Assembly: GCF_002102265.1 (NCBI RefSeq)
Contig: NZ_LQPG01000008.1
Coordinates: forward strand, 62,001-126,000
Origin: Mycolicibacter longobardus
GTDB lineage: Bacteria > Actinomycetota > Actinomycetes > Mycobacteriales > Mycobacteriaceae
DNA: 64,000 bases
Reading direction: 5' to 3'
The notes beneath the pieces are model-generated. The model saw only the letters and a program-made list of their open reading frames with translations, was not told the DNA's origin and did no database searches. Shown in pieces: positions 42,758 through 52,435 of the stretch; within the stretch, counting starts at the first letter, position 1, and each line of letters opens with the position of its first letter. Both the position numbers and the translations under genes were made by a program.

Positions 42758-44290
42758 ATGACCATCGACCCGCGTACTCCTGTCATCGTCGGCGCCGGGC
42801 AGGCCGCCGAACGTATCGACGACGCCGACTACCGCGCGATGTCGCCGGTGGAGCTGGCCGCCGCCGCGGCGCAGGCGGCCTTGGCGGACTGCGGGGCGAA
42901 CGCCGACCGGGTCGCCTCGGCCATCGACGCCATAGTGACCACCCGGCAGTTCGAGAACTCGATCCCGAACGCGCCTGCGCCGCTGGGCAAGTCGAACAAC
43001 TTCCCGCGGTCCGTCGCGCGTCTGCTGGGCGCGGACCCGGCCCGGGCGGTGCTGGACAAGGTCGGCGGTCAGGGGCCGCAGAAGCTGCTCACCGAGTTCG
43101 CCGGTGAGATCGTGGCCGGCACCGCCGACGTGGTGCTGCTGTGCGGATCCGACGCGACCTCGACGCTGCGGCACTTCGCCAAGGCCGACAACAAACCGGA
43201 TTTCGCCGAGACCGTCGACGGGCAGCTCGAAGACCGCGGCTTCGGTCTGGAGGAGTTCGTCGAGCGCTACACCGTGATCCACGGGCTGACCGGTGCGCCG
43301 GTGCAGTACGGCCTGCTGGAGAACGCCCGGCGTGCCCGGCTGGGCCTGGGTACCGCCGACTATCTGCAGGCCATGGGGGAGCTGTTCGCCCCGATGACCA
43401 AGATCGCCGCGAAGAACCCGTTCTCGGCCTCCCCGGTTGAGCGCTCGGTCGACGAGCTGACCACGATCAGCGCCGACAACCGGATGATCTGCGATCCCTA
43501 CCCGCGACTGCTGGTGGCGCGTGACCAGGTCAACCAGGGCGCCGCGGTGCTGCTGATGTCGGTGGAAGCCGCCCGGCGCCTGGGTGTGCCCGAAGACCGC
43601 TGGGTGTACTTGCACGGGCACGCCGACCTGCGTGCTCAGCGCCTGCTGGAGCGCCCGGACCTGGGCGCCTACCCGGCCGCCGTCACGGCCACCACCGCGG
43701 CGCTGGAGATGGCCGGGATCGGCTTCGACGACGTCGCGGCGATGGATCTCTACAGCTGCTTCCCGGTGCCGGTGTTCAACATCTGCGATGCCTTCGGTCT
43801 GGTGGGCGACGACCCGCGCGGCCTGACGCTGACCGGCGGACTGCCGTTCTTCGGCGGCGCCGGCAACAACTACTCCACGCACGCCATCGCCGAGGCCGTG
43901 GCGTCGGCCCGAAGTGTCCCAGGGCAATTCACGTTCGTCGGCGCCAACGGCGGCTTGATGAGCAAGTACGCGGTCGGGGTGTACTCGGCGACTCCGGCGC
44001 CGTGGACGCCGGATCGCAGCGCCGAACTTCAGGTGGAACTCGACGCTGCGCCCAAAGTGGCTGTCACCGAGAGCGCCGAGGGTCCGGCCACCGTCGAGAC
44101 CTACAGCGTCCGTTACGACTGGGACACCCGGACCGGGATCATCATCGGCCGGCTGGACGCCGACGGAACCCGGTTCCTGGCGACCACCGAAGACGAGGAC
44201 CTGGTGGCGCTGCTGTCCGACGGTGAGCCGCTGGGCACACCCGTCACGGTGCGGGCGCTGGACTACGGCAACCGCTGCTCGCTGCTCTAG
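42758..44290 (+). CDS. Thiolase-like protein (acetyl-CoA acetyltransferase annotation)
   Basis: A 510-residue protein with the two-domain thiolase fold in residues 1 to about 415 (TPVIVGAGQAAERIDD, GTADVVLLCGSDATSTLRHF, LTGGLPFFGGAGNNYSTHAI) and an extra C-terminal beta-rich domain of about 95 residues. The usual catalytic Cys in a CxSG context is absent; the equivalent region reads KVGGQGPQKLL. This and the extra domain resemble mycobacterial thiolase-like protein type 1 (TLP1), whose function is unsettled. Acyl-CoA or lipid binding is plausible; thiolase catalysis is doubtful. It shares a CTAG stop with the convergent LLM gene. Confidence 0.75.
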   Translation: MTIDPRTPVIVGAGQAAERIDDADYRAMSPVELAAAAAQAALADCGANADRVASAIDAIVTTRQFENSIPNAPAPLGKSNNFPRSVARLLGADPARAVLDKVGGQGPQKLLTEFAGEIVAGTADVVLLCGSDATSTLRHFAKADNKPDFAETVDGQLEDRGFGLEEFVERYTVIHGLTGAPVQYGLLENARRARLGLGTADYLQAMGELFAPMTKIAAKNPFSASPVERSVDELTTISADNRMICDPYPRLLVARDQVNQGAAVLLMSVEAARRLGVPEDRWVYLHGHADLRAQRLLERPDLGAYPAAVTATTAALEMAGIGFDDVAAMDLYSCFPVPVFNICDAFGLVGDDPRGLTLTGGLPFFGGAGNNYSTHAIAEAVASARSVPGQFTFVGANGGLMSKYAVGVYSATPAPWTPDRSAELQVELDAAPKVAVTESAEGPATVETYSVRYDWDTRTGIIIGRLDADGTRFLATTEDEDLVALLSDGEPLGTPVTVRALDYGNRCSLL

Positions 44291-45135
44291 GCGAGCGCCG
44301 AAAGCTTGCCGGCCAGCCGTTCCACGTAAGCGGCCACCTCGGCCTCGGGCTTGTCCGGCAACCCGAACAGCACTTCGGTCACGCCCAGCTCGGCCCAGTG
44401 CGCCAGCTTCTCCGGCACCGGCTTGAAGTCGAGGGCCACGATTTGGGGTGCGCCGTCGCGGCCCGCGGCCGCCCAGGTGTCCTGCAGCAGCTTCACCGGC
44501 GCGTCGATGTCGAAGTCGCGCGGCGTGGTGATCCAGCCGTCGGCGCTGCGGGCGATCCACTTGAAATTCTTCTCGGTCCCGGCCGCGCCGACCAGCACCG
44601 GAATGTGCGACTGCGCCGGCTTGGGCCAGGCCCAGCTGGGACCGAAGTTCACGAATTCACCTTCGTAGGACGCTTCTTCCTGCGTCCACAGCGCCCGCAT
44701 CGCCTCCAGGTACTCCCGCAGCATGGTGCGCCGCCGACCGGGAGGTACGCCGTGGTCGGCCAGTTCATCGGTGTTCCAACCGAACCCGACACCGAGGCTC
44801 ACCCGGCCTCCGGACAGGTGATCCAGCGTGGCGATCGATTTCGCCAGCGTGATCGGATCATGCTCGACCGGCAGCGCCACCGCCGTCGACAGCCGCACCC
44901 GCGAGGTCACCGCGCATGCCGCCCCGAGGCTGACCCACGGGTCCAGGGTGCGCATATAGCGGTCGTCGGGCAGCGATTCGTCCCCGGTGGTCGGGTGGGC
45001 GGCTTGCCGCTTCACCGGAATGTGCGTGTGCTCCGGCACATAGAACGTGGTGAAGCCATGGTCGTCGGCGAGTTTGGCGGCGGCCGCCGGGTTGATTCCA
45101 CGGTCACTGGTGAACAGCACGAGCCCGTAATCCAT
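44287..45135 (-). CDS. LLM class F420-dependent oxidoreductase (Rv0953c-like)
   Basis: A 282-residue luciferase-like oxidoreductase from ATG 45135. LADDHGFTTFYVPEHTHIPV, VALPVEHDPITLAKSIATLD and VSLGVGFGWNTDELADHGVP are typical of the mycobacterial F420-dependent group. It corresponds to Rv0953c by position after sucCD. Longer upstream starts (to 45171) would cover the KstR-type box ending 10 bases before this ATG, so 45135 is preferred. The box predicts induction when sterols are degraded. Confidence 0.85.
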   Translation of the reverse strand: MDYGLVLFTSDRGINPAAAAKLADDHGFTTFYVPEHTHIPVKRQAAHPTTGDESLPDDRYMRTLDPWVSLGAACAVTSRVRLSTAVALPVEHDPITLAKSIATLDHLSGGRVSLGVGFGWNTDELADHGVPPGRRRTMLREYLEAMRALWTQEEASYEGEFVNFGPSWAWPKPAQSHIPVLVGAAGTEKNFKWIARSADGWITTPRDFDIDAPVKLLQDTWAAAGRDGAPQIVALDFKPVPEKLAHWAELGVTEVLFGLPDKPEAEVAAYVERLAGKLSALA

Positions 45136-45144
45136 ATTCGTGAT

Positions 45145-45158
45145 TAGAACGTGTTCCT
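45145..45158. promoter_or_regulatory. KstR-type operator box upstream of the Rv0953c-like gene
   Basis: TAGAACGTGTTCCT fits TNNAACNNGTTNNA except for the final base. It lies 9 bases upstream of the LLM start, where it would block transcription. The other neighbour, the Rv0954-like gene, starts 134 bases away on the opposite strand. Confidence 0.55.
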
Positions 45159-45292
45159 GTTCGGCGGGCAACCGGGGGGTCCCCTGTCGCGCAGTGTTGA
45201 CCCACCGGGTAGCCGTGCGAGTGCGCTAGCGTGGATGGTCGAACCGCGCCGCACCGCCGACAAGCACCTTGCCCACAAGCACAGGAGAGGTC

Positions 45293-46213
45293 ATGACCTA
45301 CTCGCCCGGGACTCCCGGCTTCCAGCCTTCCCAGCCGTCAGGCTCCTACGGACCATCCACCCCGTCGTTCGCCAAAACGGGCGGTGATGCCGAAAGCAAG
45401 TTGCCGTTGTACCTGCAGATCGCGGTGGCGGTGCTGGGGCTGGGCGTCTACCTGGCGAACTTCGGCCCGATCGTGACCATCACCGACGTCGACTACCCGC
45501 TGGTCCTCGGCGACGCCGGCCACACGGTTCCGCTCGCGGTGCTGGCGGCACTGCTGGCCGGGGCGGGCCTGCTGCCCAAGGCGAAGCGCTACACGCCGGT
45601 GGTCGCTGCGATCGCGGCGCTGGGCGCCCTACTGGCGATCTCGACCGTCGCCGATGCCGGCAGCGACTACTCGATCGGCTGGGGGCTGTGGCTGATCTTG
45701 ACCTTCAGCATCCTGCAGGCCGTCGCCGCGGTCGGCTCGCTGCTGCTGGAGGCCGGTGTCATCACCCCACCGGCTCCGCGCCCGAAGTACGACCCTTACG
45801 CCCAGTACGGGCTGCCGCCGGGGGGCAACTACTACGGTCAGCCGGGTCAGCAGGGCTACGGCGCTCAGGGCCAACAGGCTCCGCAGCAGTCCGGATACCC
45901 GTCCTACGGCGGCGGCTACCCGTCGGCCCCGTACAGCGGAGGCTTCGGTGTACAGCAGGCTCCCGCATCCTCGTCAACGGGAGGCTTCACCGCCCCCGGC
46001 GCTCAGCAGGCCCAGGCCGCGCCGCAGGGGCCGCCCACCCCGCCGACCGGTTTCCCCACCTTCAGCCCGCCGGCGCCCGGCGGGACCGGTACTTCTTCGA
46101 CGGGTGGCCAGGGTTCGACGGGTGGCCAGGGCACATCCGGTCAGGGACAGACCTCGACGGGCGGCCAGCAGTCGCAGGGCGGCTCCGCCCCGTCGGGGCC
46201 GGCGCAGCCCTAA
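45293..46213 (+). CDS. DUF5336 family membrane protein (Rv0954-like)
   Basis: A 306-residue mycobacterial membrane protein with four helices between about residues 40 and 160 (LYLQIAVAVLGLGVYLANFG; VPLAVLAALLAGAGLL; YTPVVAAIAALGALLAI; LWLILTFSILQAVAAVGSLL) and a long, low-complexity C-terminal tail rich in Gly, Gln, Pro, Tyr and Ser (about 165-306). It resembles the 34-kDa antigen family. The Rv0954 homologue has been linked to the mycobacterial divisome, which fits the adjacent perM. AGGAGAGG precedes the ATG at 45293. Confidence 0.88.
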   Translation: MTYSPGTPGFQPSQPSGSYGPSTPSFAKTGGDAESKLPLYLQIAVAVLGLGVYLANFGPIVTITDVDYPLVLGDAGHTVPLAVLAALLAGAGLLPKAKRYTPVVAAIAALGALLAISTVADAGSDYSIGWGLWLILTFSILQAVAAVGSLLLEAGVITPPAPRPKYDPYAQYGLPPGGNYYGQPGQQGYGAQGQQAPQQSGYPSYGGGYPSAPYSGGFGVQQAPASSSTGGFTAPGAQQAQAAPQGPPTPPTGFPTFSPPAPGGTGTSSTGGQGSTGGQGTSGQGQTSTGGQQSQGGSAPSGPAQP

Positions 46214-46252
46214 CCCGCGCCCGCTCCTCGCCGAGTTGAACGTGCTCGCGGC

Positions 46253-47698
46253 GTGACATCGGTGGCCGGCGGCAGACCAGGCTCGAACCCGACCCGCGAC
46301 CTGGTACGGGTTGCATTCGGCCCGTCCATCGTGGCGTTGACGGTGATCGCGGCGGTGACGCTGCTGCAGTTGCTGATCGCCAACAGCGACATGACCGGGG
46401 CGTCGGGTGCCATCGCCAGCATGTGGCTGGGCGTGCACCAAGTGCCGATCTCCATCGGCGGCCGCGATCTGGGTGTGCTGCCACTGCTCCCGGTGTTGCT
46501 GATGGTGGCCGGAACCGCGCGAACCACGGCCCAGGCCACCGCGCGCGGCGCCTCCTGGTTCGTGATCCGCTGGATCGTGGCGTCGGCCCTGGGCGGCCCG
46601 TTGTTGATCGCGGCGATCTCCCTGGCGGTCATCCACGACGCGGCGTCGGTCATCACCGAACTGCAGACCCCGCACGCGCTGGGCGCGTTCGCGCACGTAC
46701 TCGTGGTGCACGCGATCGGCGCGGGTATCGGGCTGTGGACGCGGGTGGGCCCGCGCGTGCTGGCCGAGACGTCGCTGCCGGAGTGGCTGGCGGACTCGGT
46801 GCGGGCGGCGATCACCGGCATGCTGGCGCTGTTCGGCCTGGCCGGCGCGGCGACGGTGATCTCCCTGGTCTGGCACTGGGGGACCATGCACGAGCTCTAC
46901 GCGGTCACCGATTCGCTGTTCGGGCAGTTCAGCCTCACGTTGCTGGCGGTGTTGTACCTGCCCAACGTTCTCCTCGGCGCCACAGCCATGGCGGTCGGCT
47001 CGAGTGCGCACATCGGCCCCGCGCTGTTCAGTGCGTTCACGGTGCTCGGCGGCGACATCCCGGCGCTGCCGATCCTGGCCGCGGCGCCCACCCCGCCGTT
47101 GGGTCCGGCATGGGTGGCGCTCTTGATCATCGGCGCGGCCTCGGGTGTGGCGGTCGGCCAGCAGTGCGCCCGCCGACCCCTGCCACTGGTTCCGGCGCTG
47201 GCCAAGGTCACGGCCGCCGCGTTCATCGCCGCGGTGTCGATGGCACTGCTCGGCTTCGCCGGTGGCGGACGGCTGGGCAACTTCGGTGACGTCGGGGTGG
47301 ACCAGTTGACCTTCGGCCCGGCGGTGTTCGGTTGGCTCGCCGGGATCGGTGCGCTGACGGTGGTGATGATCGGCGGGGTGCGACCGGGTGCTGTCACCGG
47401 GCCGCAACGGGTGTTGCCGCCGGCCCCGGACAGGCCGGTGGACCCCGAACCCGTCCCGGTGCCGGCTTCGGTTGTCGATCCCGAGGATCCCGGCGGACCG
47501 GGCGAACTGTTCGAGCCCGACGAGCTGTTCGAAGCGGACTTCGAATCCGGGGGCAGCGAGCTGAGTTGGACGCCCGACCCCGAACCGCACCCGACGTTCG
47601 GATCGCACGCGCCGACCGAGCCGCCCGGGCCGCTGGAAGATCCCGAGGATCTGATGTTCACCGACGACGACGGGTTCGACCGCCCTGGCCCGGCTTGA
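46253..47698 (+). CDS. perM: Cell division integral membrane protein PerM
   Basis: A 481-residue polytopic protein (Rv0955 counterpart) starting at GTG 46253. About nine to ten hydrophobic helices occupy residues 20-385, followed by a Pro/Glu/Asp-rich cytosolic tail (about 390-481). In M. tuberculosis PerM is needed for chronic-phase persistence and supports cell division through FtsB. It lies between the Rv0954-like gene (39-base gap) and purN (47-base gap), the same order as in M. tuberculosis. Confidence 0.9.
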   Translation: MTSVAGGRPGSNPTRDLVRVAFGPSIVALTVIAAVTLLQLLIANSDMTGASGAIASMWLGVHQVPISIGGRDLGVLPLLPVLLMVAGTARTTAQATARGASWFVIRWIVASALGGPLLIAAISLAVIHDAASVITELQTPHALGAFAHVLVVHAIGAGIGLWTRVGPRVLAETSLPEWLADSVRAAITGMLALFGLAGAATVISLVWHWGTMHELYAVTDSLFGQFSLTLLAVLYLPNVLLGATAMAVGSSAHIGPALFSAFTVLGGDIPALPILAAAPTPPLGPAWVALLIIGAASGVAVGQQCARRPLPLVPALAKVTAAAFIAAVSMALLGFAGGGRLGNFGDVGVDQLTFGPAVFGWLAGIGALTVVMIGGVRPGAVTGPQRVLPPAPDRPVDPEPVPVPASVVDPEDPGGPGELFEPDELFEADFESGGSELSWTPDPEPHPTFGSHAPTEPPGPLEDPEDLMFTDDDGFDRPGPA

Positions 47699-47745
47699 TG
47701 ACGGCGCCCCGTTGCGCTGAGGGCGACCCATTAGGCTCAGTCACC

Positions 47746-48372
47746 GTGCAACCGATCCACGTAGCCCCCAGCGCCCCCGCCCGGCTGGTGGTGCTGGCTT
47801 CGGGGACGGGGTCGCTGCTGGAGGCGTTGCTGGCCGCGGCGGTGGGCGACTACCCCGCCCGGGTGGTGGCCGTCGGCACCGACCGGAACTGCCGCGCGGT
47901 GGAGATCGCCCGCTCGGCGGGCTTGCCGGTGTTCACCGTCGCGCTGTCCGACTACCCCGACCGGGCGGCCTGGGATCTCGCGCTGGCGGAGGCCACCGCG
48001 GCGCACACCCCCGATCTGGTGGTCTCGGCCGGTTTCATGAAGATCCTGGGATCGCACTTCCTCACCCGGTTTCTGGGACGCACCGTCAACACCCACCCGG
48101 CGCTGCTGCCGGCCTTCCCGGGCGCGCATGCCGTGCCCGAGGCCCTGGCCTACGGCGTGAAGGTCACCGGCTGCACCGTGCATCTGGTGGACGCCGGCAC
48201 CGACACGGGCCCGGTGCTGGCGCAGGAACCGGTCGCCGTGCTCGACAGCGACGACGAATACACCCTGCATGAACGCATCAAGACAGTGGAGCGCAAGCTC
48301 CTGGTGGACGTACTGGCCGCACTGGCGACTGGCGGCGTGACCTGGACCGGACGAAAGGCAACCATAGGATGA
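47746..48372 (+). CDS. purN: Phosphoribosylglycinamide formyltransferase
   Basis: A 208-residue purine-pathway enzyme transferring a formyl group from 10-formyl-THF to [19 protein letters not shown] is the phosphate-binding start. The catalytic Asn-His-Asp set lies in [17 protein letters not shown] and [19 protein letters not shown] 47746 matches the recalled M. tuberculosis N-terminus. A TAGGCT sequence 8 bases before the GTG could be a -10 for a leaderless transcript. It overlaps purH by 4 bases. Confidence 0.96.
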   Translation: MQPIHVAPSAPARLVVLASGTGSLLEALLAAAVGDYPARVVAVGTDRNCRAVEIARSAGLPVFTVALSDYPDRAAWDLALAEATAAHTPDLVVSAGFMKILGSHFLTRFLGRTVNTHPALLPAFPGAHAVPEALAYGVKVTGCTVHLVDAGTDTGPVLAQEPVAVLDSDDEYTLHERIKTVERKLLVDVLAALATGGVTWTGRKATIG

Positions 48373-49934
48373 CCGACGGCAAGCGACCGATTCGGCGGGC
48401 ATTGATCAGCGTCTACGACAAGACCGGACTGGTCGACCTGGCGGCCGGCCTGCATGCCGCCGGCGTGGACATCGTGTCCACCGGATCGACCGCCAAGACG
48501 ATTGCGGCCAAAGGCATTCCGGTGACACCGGTAGAGCAGGTGACCGGTTTCCCGGAGGTGCTCGACGGCCGGGTCAAGACCCTGCACCCGCGGGTGCATG
48601 CCGGGCTGCTGGCCGACCTGCGCAAGCCCGAGCACGCGGCTGCGCTCGATGAACTGGACATCGCGGCCTTCGAGCTGGTGGTGGTCAACCTGTACCCGTT
48701 CAGCGAGACCGTGGATTCCGGCGCCGGTATCGACGAATGCGTCGAGCAGATCGACATCGGCGGGCCCTCGATGATCCGGGCCGCCGCCAAGAACCACCCC
48801 AGTGTCGCCGTGGTGGTCGACCCGCTCGGGTACGACGGGGTGCTGGCCGCGGTCAACGCCGGCGGGTTCACCCTTGCGGACCGGAAACGACTGGCGGCAC
48901 TGGCATTTCGGCACACCGCCGAATACGACGTCGCCGTTGCCGGCTGGATGTCGTCGACCTTGGCGCCCGAGGAGCCGCCGCAGGCGCTGCCGGAATGGTA
49001 CGGGCGCACCTACCGCCGCGCGGCGCAGCTGCGCTACGGCGAGAACCCGCACCAGCAGGCCGCTCTCTACTGTGACGGCGGGGCGTGGCCGGGCTTGGCT
49101 CAGGCCGAGCAGCTGCACGGAAAAGAGATGTCCTACAACAACTTCACCGATGCCGACGCCGCCTGGCGCGCGGCCTTCGACCACGAAGAGATCTGCGTGG
49201 CCATCATCAAGCACGCCAACCCGTGCGGAATCGCGATCTCGGCGACGTCGGTGGCCGACGCTCACCGCAAGGCCCACGAGTGCGATCCCTTGAGTGCGTT
49301 CGGCGGGGTGATCGCGGCCAACACCGAGGTCAGTGTGGAGATGGCGGAGTACGTCAGCACCATTTTCACCGAGGTCATCGTCGCGCCGGCCTACGAGCCG
49401 GGCGCCGTCGAGATCTTGTCGCGCAAGAAGAACATCCGGGTGCTGCTGGCCTCCGAACCGCTGCGCGGCGGCACCGAGTGGCGACAGATCAGCGGCGGGC
49501 TGCTGATGCAGAGCCGCGACGGCCTCGACGCGCCGGGCGACAACCCGGCGAACTGGACGCTGGCCACCGGGGAGCCGGCCGACCCGGCCACGCTGGCCGA
49601 CCTGGTCTTCGCCTGGCGAGCCTGTCGCGCGGTCAAGTCCAACGCGATCGTCGTGGCGGCCGACGGCGCCACCATCGGCGTGGGGATGGGCCAGGTCAAC
49701 CGGGTGGACGCGGCCCGATTGGCGGTGGAACGCGGTGGCGAGCGGGTGGCCGGCGCGGTCGCCGCCTCGGATGCGTTCTTCCCGTTCCCCGACGGGCTGC
49801 AGACGCTCACCGCGGCCGGTGTGAGGGCGATCGTGCACCCCGGGGGTTCGGTGCGCGACGACGAGGTGACCGCAGCGGCCGCCGAGGCCGGGATCACCCT
49901 GTATCTCACCGGGGCTCGGCACTTCGCGCACTGA
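48369..49934 (+). CDS. purH: Bifunctional AICAR transformylase / IMP cyclohydrolase
   Basis: A 521-residue enzyme catalysing the last two steps of IMP synthesis. The N-terminal MGS-like cyclohydrolase domain (about 1-195) has [10 protein letters not shown] and [19 protein letters not shown]. The C-terminal transformylase (about 200-521) has [13 protein letters not shown] and [11 protein letters not shown], with the catalytic Lys-His pair. It overlaps purN by ATGA. A hairpin follows the stop. Confidence 0.98.
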   Translation: MTDGKRPIRRALISVYDKTGLVDLAAGLHAAGVDIVSTGSTAKTIAAKGIPVTPVEQVTGFPEVLDGRVKTLHPRVHAGLLADLRKPEHAAALDELDIAAFELVVVNLYPFSETVDSGAGIDECVEQIDIGGPSMIRAAAKNHPSVAVVVDPLGYDGVLAAVNAGGFTLADRKRLAALAFRHTAEYDVAVAGWMSSTLAPEEPPQALPEWYGRTYRRAAQLRYGENPHQQAALYCDGGAWPGLAQAEQLHGKEMSYNNFTDADAAWRAAFDHEEICVAIIKHANPCGIAISATSVADAHRKAHECDPLSAFGGVIAANTEVSVEMAEYVSTIFTEVIVAPAYEPGAVEILSRKKNIRVLLASEPLRGGTEWRQISGGLLMQSRDGLDAPGDNPANWTLATGEPADPATLADLVFAWRACRAVKSNAIVVAADGATIGVGMGQVNRVDAARLAVERGGERVAGAVAASDAFFPFPDGLQTLTAAGVRAIVHPGGSVRDDEVTAAAAEAGITLYLTGARHFAH

Positions 49935-49944
49935 TCTTGTATGC

Positions 49945-50001
49945 CGAGTGTCGGGTTGTGTCACGCGAAGGCGCCGAAAGCGTGCATCAACTCGACGTTC
50001 G
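49945..50001 (+). terminator. Imperfect hairpin after purH
   Basis: Twenty-two-base arms at 49945-49966 and 49980-50001 pair at 19 of 22 positions if G-U pairs are allowed, around a 13-base loop. It lies 11 bases after the purH stop and so probably terminates purNH transcription. There is no U-tract. Confidence 0.45.
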
Positions 50002-50065
50002 ACCCCTTGACATTTAGGTTGTAAGCGCTCACTATCTAACTCAACCTTCGGAGTTGGGAGACGTC

Positions 50066-51841
50066 GTGGCCTATGACCTGATCATCCGCAACGGACTGTG
50101 GTTCGACGGCCTGGGCAACGCCCCGCAGGTCCGCACCCTGGGCATCCGAGACGGTGTCGTCGCCGACATCGTGTCGGGAGAGCTGGATGAAACCGCCTGC
50201 CCCGACGTGATCGACGCGGCCGGCAAGTGGGTGGTTCCGGGCTTCATCGACGTGCACACCCACTACGACGCCGAGGTGCTGCTGGACCCGGGGCTGCGGG
50301 AATCGGTGCGCCACGGCGTCACCACGGTACTGCTGGGCAACTGCTCGCTGTCGACGGTGTACGCCGACACCGAGGACGCCGCCGACCTGTTCAGCCGGGT
50401 GGAGGCGGTGCCGCGCAAGTTCGTGCTGGAAGCGTTGCAGGCCAAGAAGACCTGGTCTACGCCCGCCGAGTACGTGCGTGCCCTTGAGGAGCTGCCGCTG
50501 GGGCCCAATGTCAGCTCCATGCTTGGTCATTCGGATCTGCGGACCGCGGTGCTCGGCCTGGATCGCGCCACCACGGACGGCGTCGTCCCGACCGAAGCCG
50601 AACTGGAGAAGATGGCCACGCTGCTCGACGAGGGGCTGCAGGCCGGGCTGCTGGGCATGTCCGGGATGGACGCACCCATCGACAAGCTCGACGGTGACCG
50701 CTTCCGGTCCCGGGCACTGCCGTCGACGTTCGCCACCTGGCGTGAGCGGCGCCGGCTGATCAAGGTGTTGCGCAAGCGGGGCCGGATGCTGCAGAGCGCG
50801 CCCGACGTCCGTAACCCGTTGACGGCATTGAACTTCTTCCTGACCAGCAGCGGCATGTTCGGCCGGCGCCGCGGGGTGCGGATGAGCCTGCTGGTCTCCG
50901 CCGACGCCAAGTCGGCGCCGGGCGCGGTGCGGGTTTTCGGTCCGGGCGCCCGGTTGCTCAACGCTGTGCTCGGCTCATCGGTTCGGTTCCAGCACCTGCC
51001 GGTGCCGTTCGAGTTGTATTCCGACGGAATCGATCTGCCGGTGTTCGAGGAGTTCGGCGCGGGCACCGCCGCACTGCATCTGCGCGACGAGTTGGAGCGC
51101 AACACGTTGCTGGCCGACACCGAGTACCGCCGCCGGTTCCGCAAGGCCTTCGACCGCAGGAAGTTGGGTCCGAGCCTGTGGCACCGCGACTTCCACGACG
51201 CGGTGATCGTCGAATGCCCGGATGCCAGCCTGATCGGCAAGAGCTTCGGGCAGATCGCGGACGAGCGAGGCCTGCACCCGCTGGACGCGTTCCTGGATGT
51301 GTTGGTGGACAACGGCGAACGCAACGTGCGCTGGACCACCATCGTCGCCAACCACCGGCCCAAGCAGCTGGACAAGCTGGCCAACGAGCCGGTGATCCAC
51401 ATGGGGTTCTCCGATGCCGGCGCACACCTGCGCAATATGGCCTTCTACAACTTCTCGCTGCGTTTGCTCAAGCGAGTTCGCGACGCCGAGGCAGCCGGCC
51501 GGCCGTTCATGACCGTCCAGCGGGCGGTGTATCGCCTGACCTCCGAAGTCGCCGACTGGTTCGGCTTCGACGCCGGCACCCTGCGCCAAGGCGACCGCGC
51601 GGACTTCGTGGTGATCGACCCGGCGGGCCTGACCGACGCCGTGGACGGCTACCACGAGGAGAAGGTGCCGTTCTACGGCGACCTCAGCCGGATGGTCAAC
51701 CGCAACGACGACGCCGTGGTGGCTACCGGGGTGGGCGGAGCGGTGGTGTTCCGCAACGGGCAGTTCTGCGACGGCTACGGCACGACGGTGAAATCCGGCA
51801 ACTTCCTGCGCGCCGGATCCCGTGAGCTGCAATCGGTGTAA
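50066..51841 (+). CDS. Amidohydrolase family protein (N-acyl-D-amino-acid deacylase-like)
   Basis: A 591-residue metal-dependent hydrolase. YDLIIRNGLWFDGLGNAPQV and the metal-binding GFIDVHTHYDAEVLLDPGL (about residue 64) are characteristic of the D-aminoacylase subgroup. HMGFSDAGAHLRNMAFYN supplies the catalytic Asp, and DFVVIDPAGL sits in the composite beta-domain. GTG 50066 is chosen because GGGAG lies 6 bases upstream. A TetR gene follows after 3 bases, so the enzyme and a regulator form one operon. The natural substrate is unknown. Confidence 0.85.
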   Translation: MAYDLIIRNGLWFDGLGNAPQVRTLGIRDGVVADIVSGELDETACPDVIDAAGKWVVPGFIDVHTHYDAEVLLDPGLRESVRHGVTTVLLGNCSLSTVYADTEDAADLFSRVEAVPRKFVLEALQAKKTWSTPAEYVRALEELPLGPNVSSMLGHSDLRTAVLGLDRATTDGVVPTEAELEKMATLLDEGLQAGLLGMSGMDAPIDKLDGDRFRSRALPSTFATWRERRRLIKVLRKRGRMLQSAPDVRNPLTALNFFLTSSGMFGRRRGVRMSLLVSADAKSAPGAVRVFGPGARLLNAVLGSSVRFQHLPVPFELYSDGIDLPVFEEFGAGTAALHLRDELERNTLLADTEYRRRFRKAFDRRKLGPSLWHRDFHDAVIVECPDASLIGKSFGQIADERGLHPLDAFLDVLVDNGERNVRWTTIVANHRPKQLDKLANEPVIHMGFSDAGAHLRNMAFYNFSLRLLKRVRDAEAAGRPFMTVQRAVYRLTSEVADWFGFDAGTLRQGDRADFVVIDPAGLTDAVDGYHEEKVPFYGDLSRMVNRNDDAVVATGVGGAVVFRNGQFCDGYGTTVKSGNFLRAGSRELQSV

Positions 51842-51844
51842 GGC

Positions 51845-52432
51845 ATGGCCAGGACCCAGCAGGAGCGCCGCGAGACCACCGTCGCCGGATTGCTCGACGC
51901 CAGCATCGCCACCATCGCCGAGATCGGGTACGCGCGGGCATCGGCAAAGGTGATCGCCGCGCGCGCCGGGGTCTCCGACGGGGCATTGTTCCGCCACTTC
52001 GGCACCATGGGCGACTTCATGGCGGCCACCGCCCAGGAGGTGCTGCGACGTCAGCTGGAGCGGTTCGGCAAGCAGGTCGCCGAGATCTCGGCGGAGGTGC
52101 CGGCACTGGAAGCGGTGTTGACCGTGCTGCGGGACCTGACCGCCAACTCCACCAACGCCGTGGTCTACGAGCTGCTGATCGCCGCGCGCACCGACGACAA
52201 GCTGCGGGCTGCCCTGCAGGACGTGCTCGCCGACTACAGCGCCAAGATCTGCGATGCCGCCCGGGCGATTCCCGCCGCGGACACGTTTCCGCCGGAACTC
52301 TTCCCGAATCTGGTTGCGCTGCTCACCAACACCTTCGACGGTGCGGCGATTGTGCGTGCCGTGCTGCCGCAACCGGAGATCGAAGCCAACCGGATTCCGC
52401 TGCTGCTGGCGCTACTTCAAGATCGAGCTTGA
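51845..52432 (+). CDS. TetR family transcriptional regulator
   Basis: A 195-residue repressor with an N-terminal helix-turn-helix (about residues 12-58: AKVIAARAGVSDGALFRHFG) and an all-helical ligand domain. It is the second gene of the amidohydrolase operon and convergent with the lipase gene. It may autoregulate that operon or act on the lipase promoter, where a perfect CGATACCC/GGGTATCG palindrome covers the start codon (inference). No matching palindrome is seen before the amidohydrolase gene. Confidence 0.85.
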   Translation: MARTQQERRETTVAGLLDASIATIAEIGYARASAKVIAARAGVSDGALFRHFGTMGDFMAATAQEVLRRQLERFGKQVAEISAEVPALEAVLTVLRDLTANSTNAVVYELLIAARTDDKLRAALQDVLADYSAKICDAARAIPAADTFPPELFPNLVALLTNTFDGAAIVRAVLPQPEIEANRIPLLLALLQDRA

Positions 52433-52435
52433 GCG

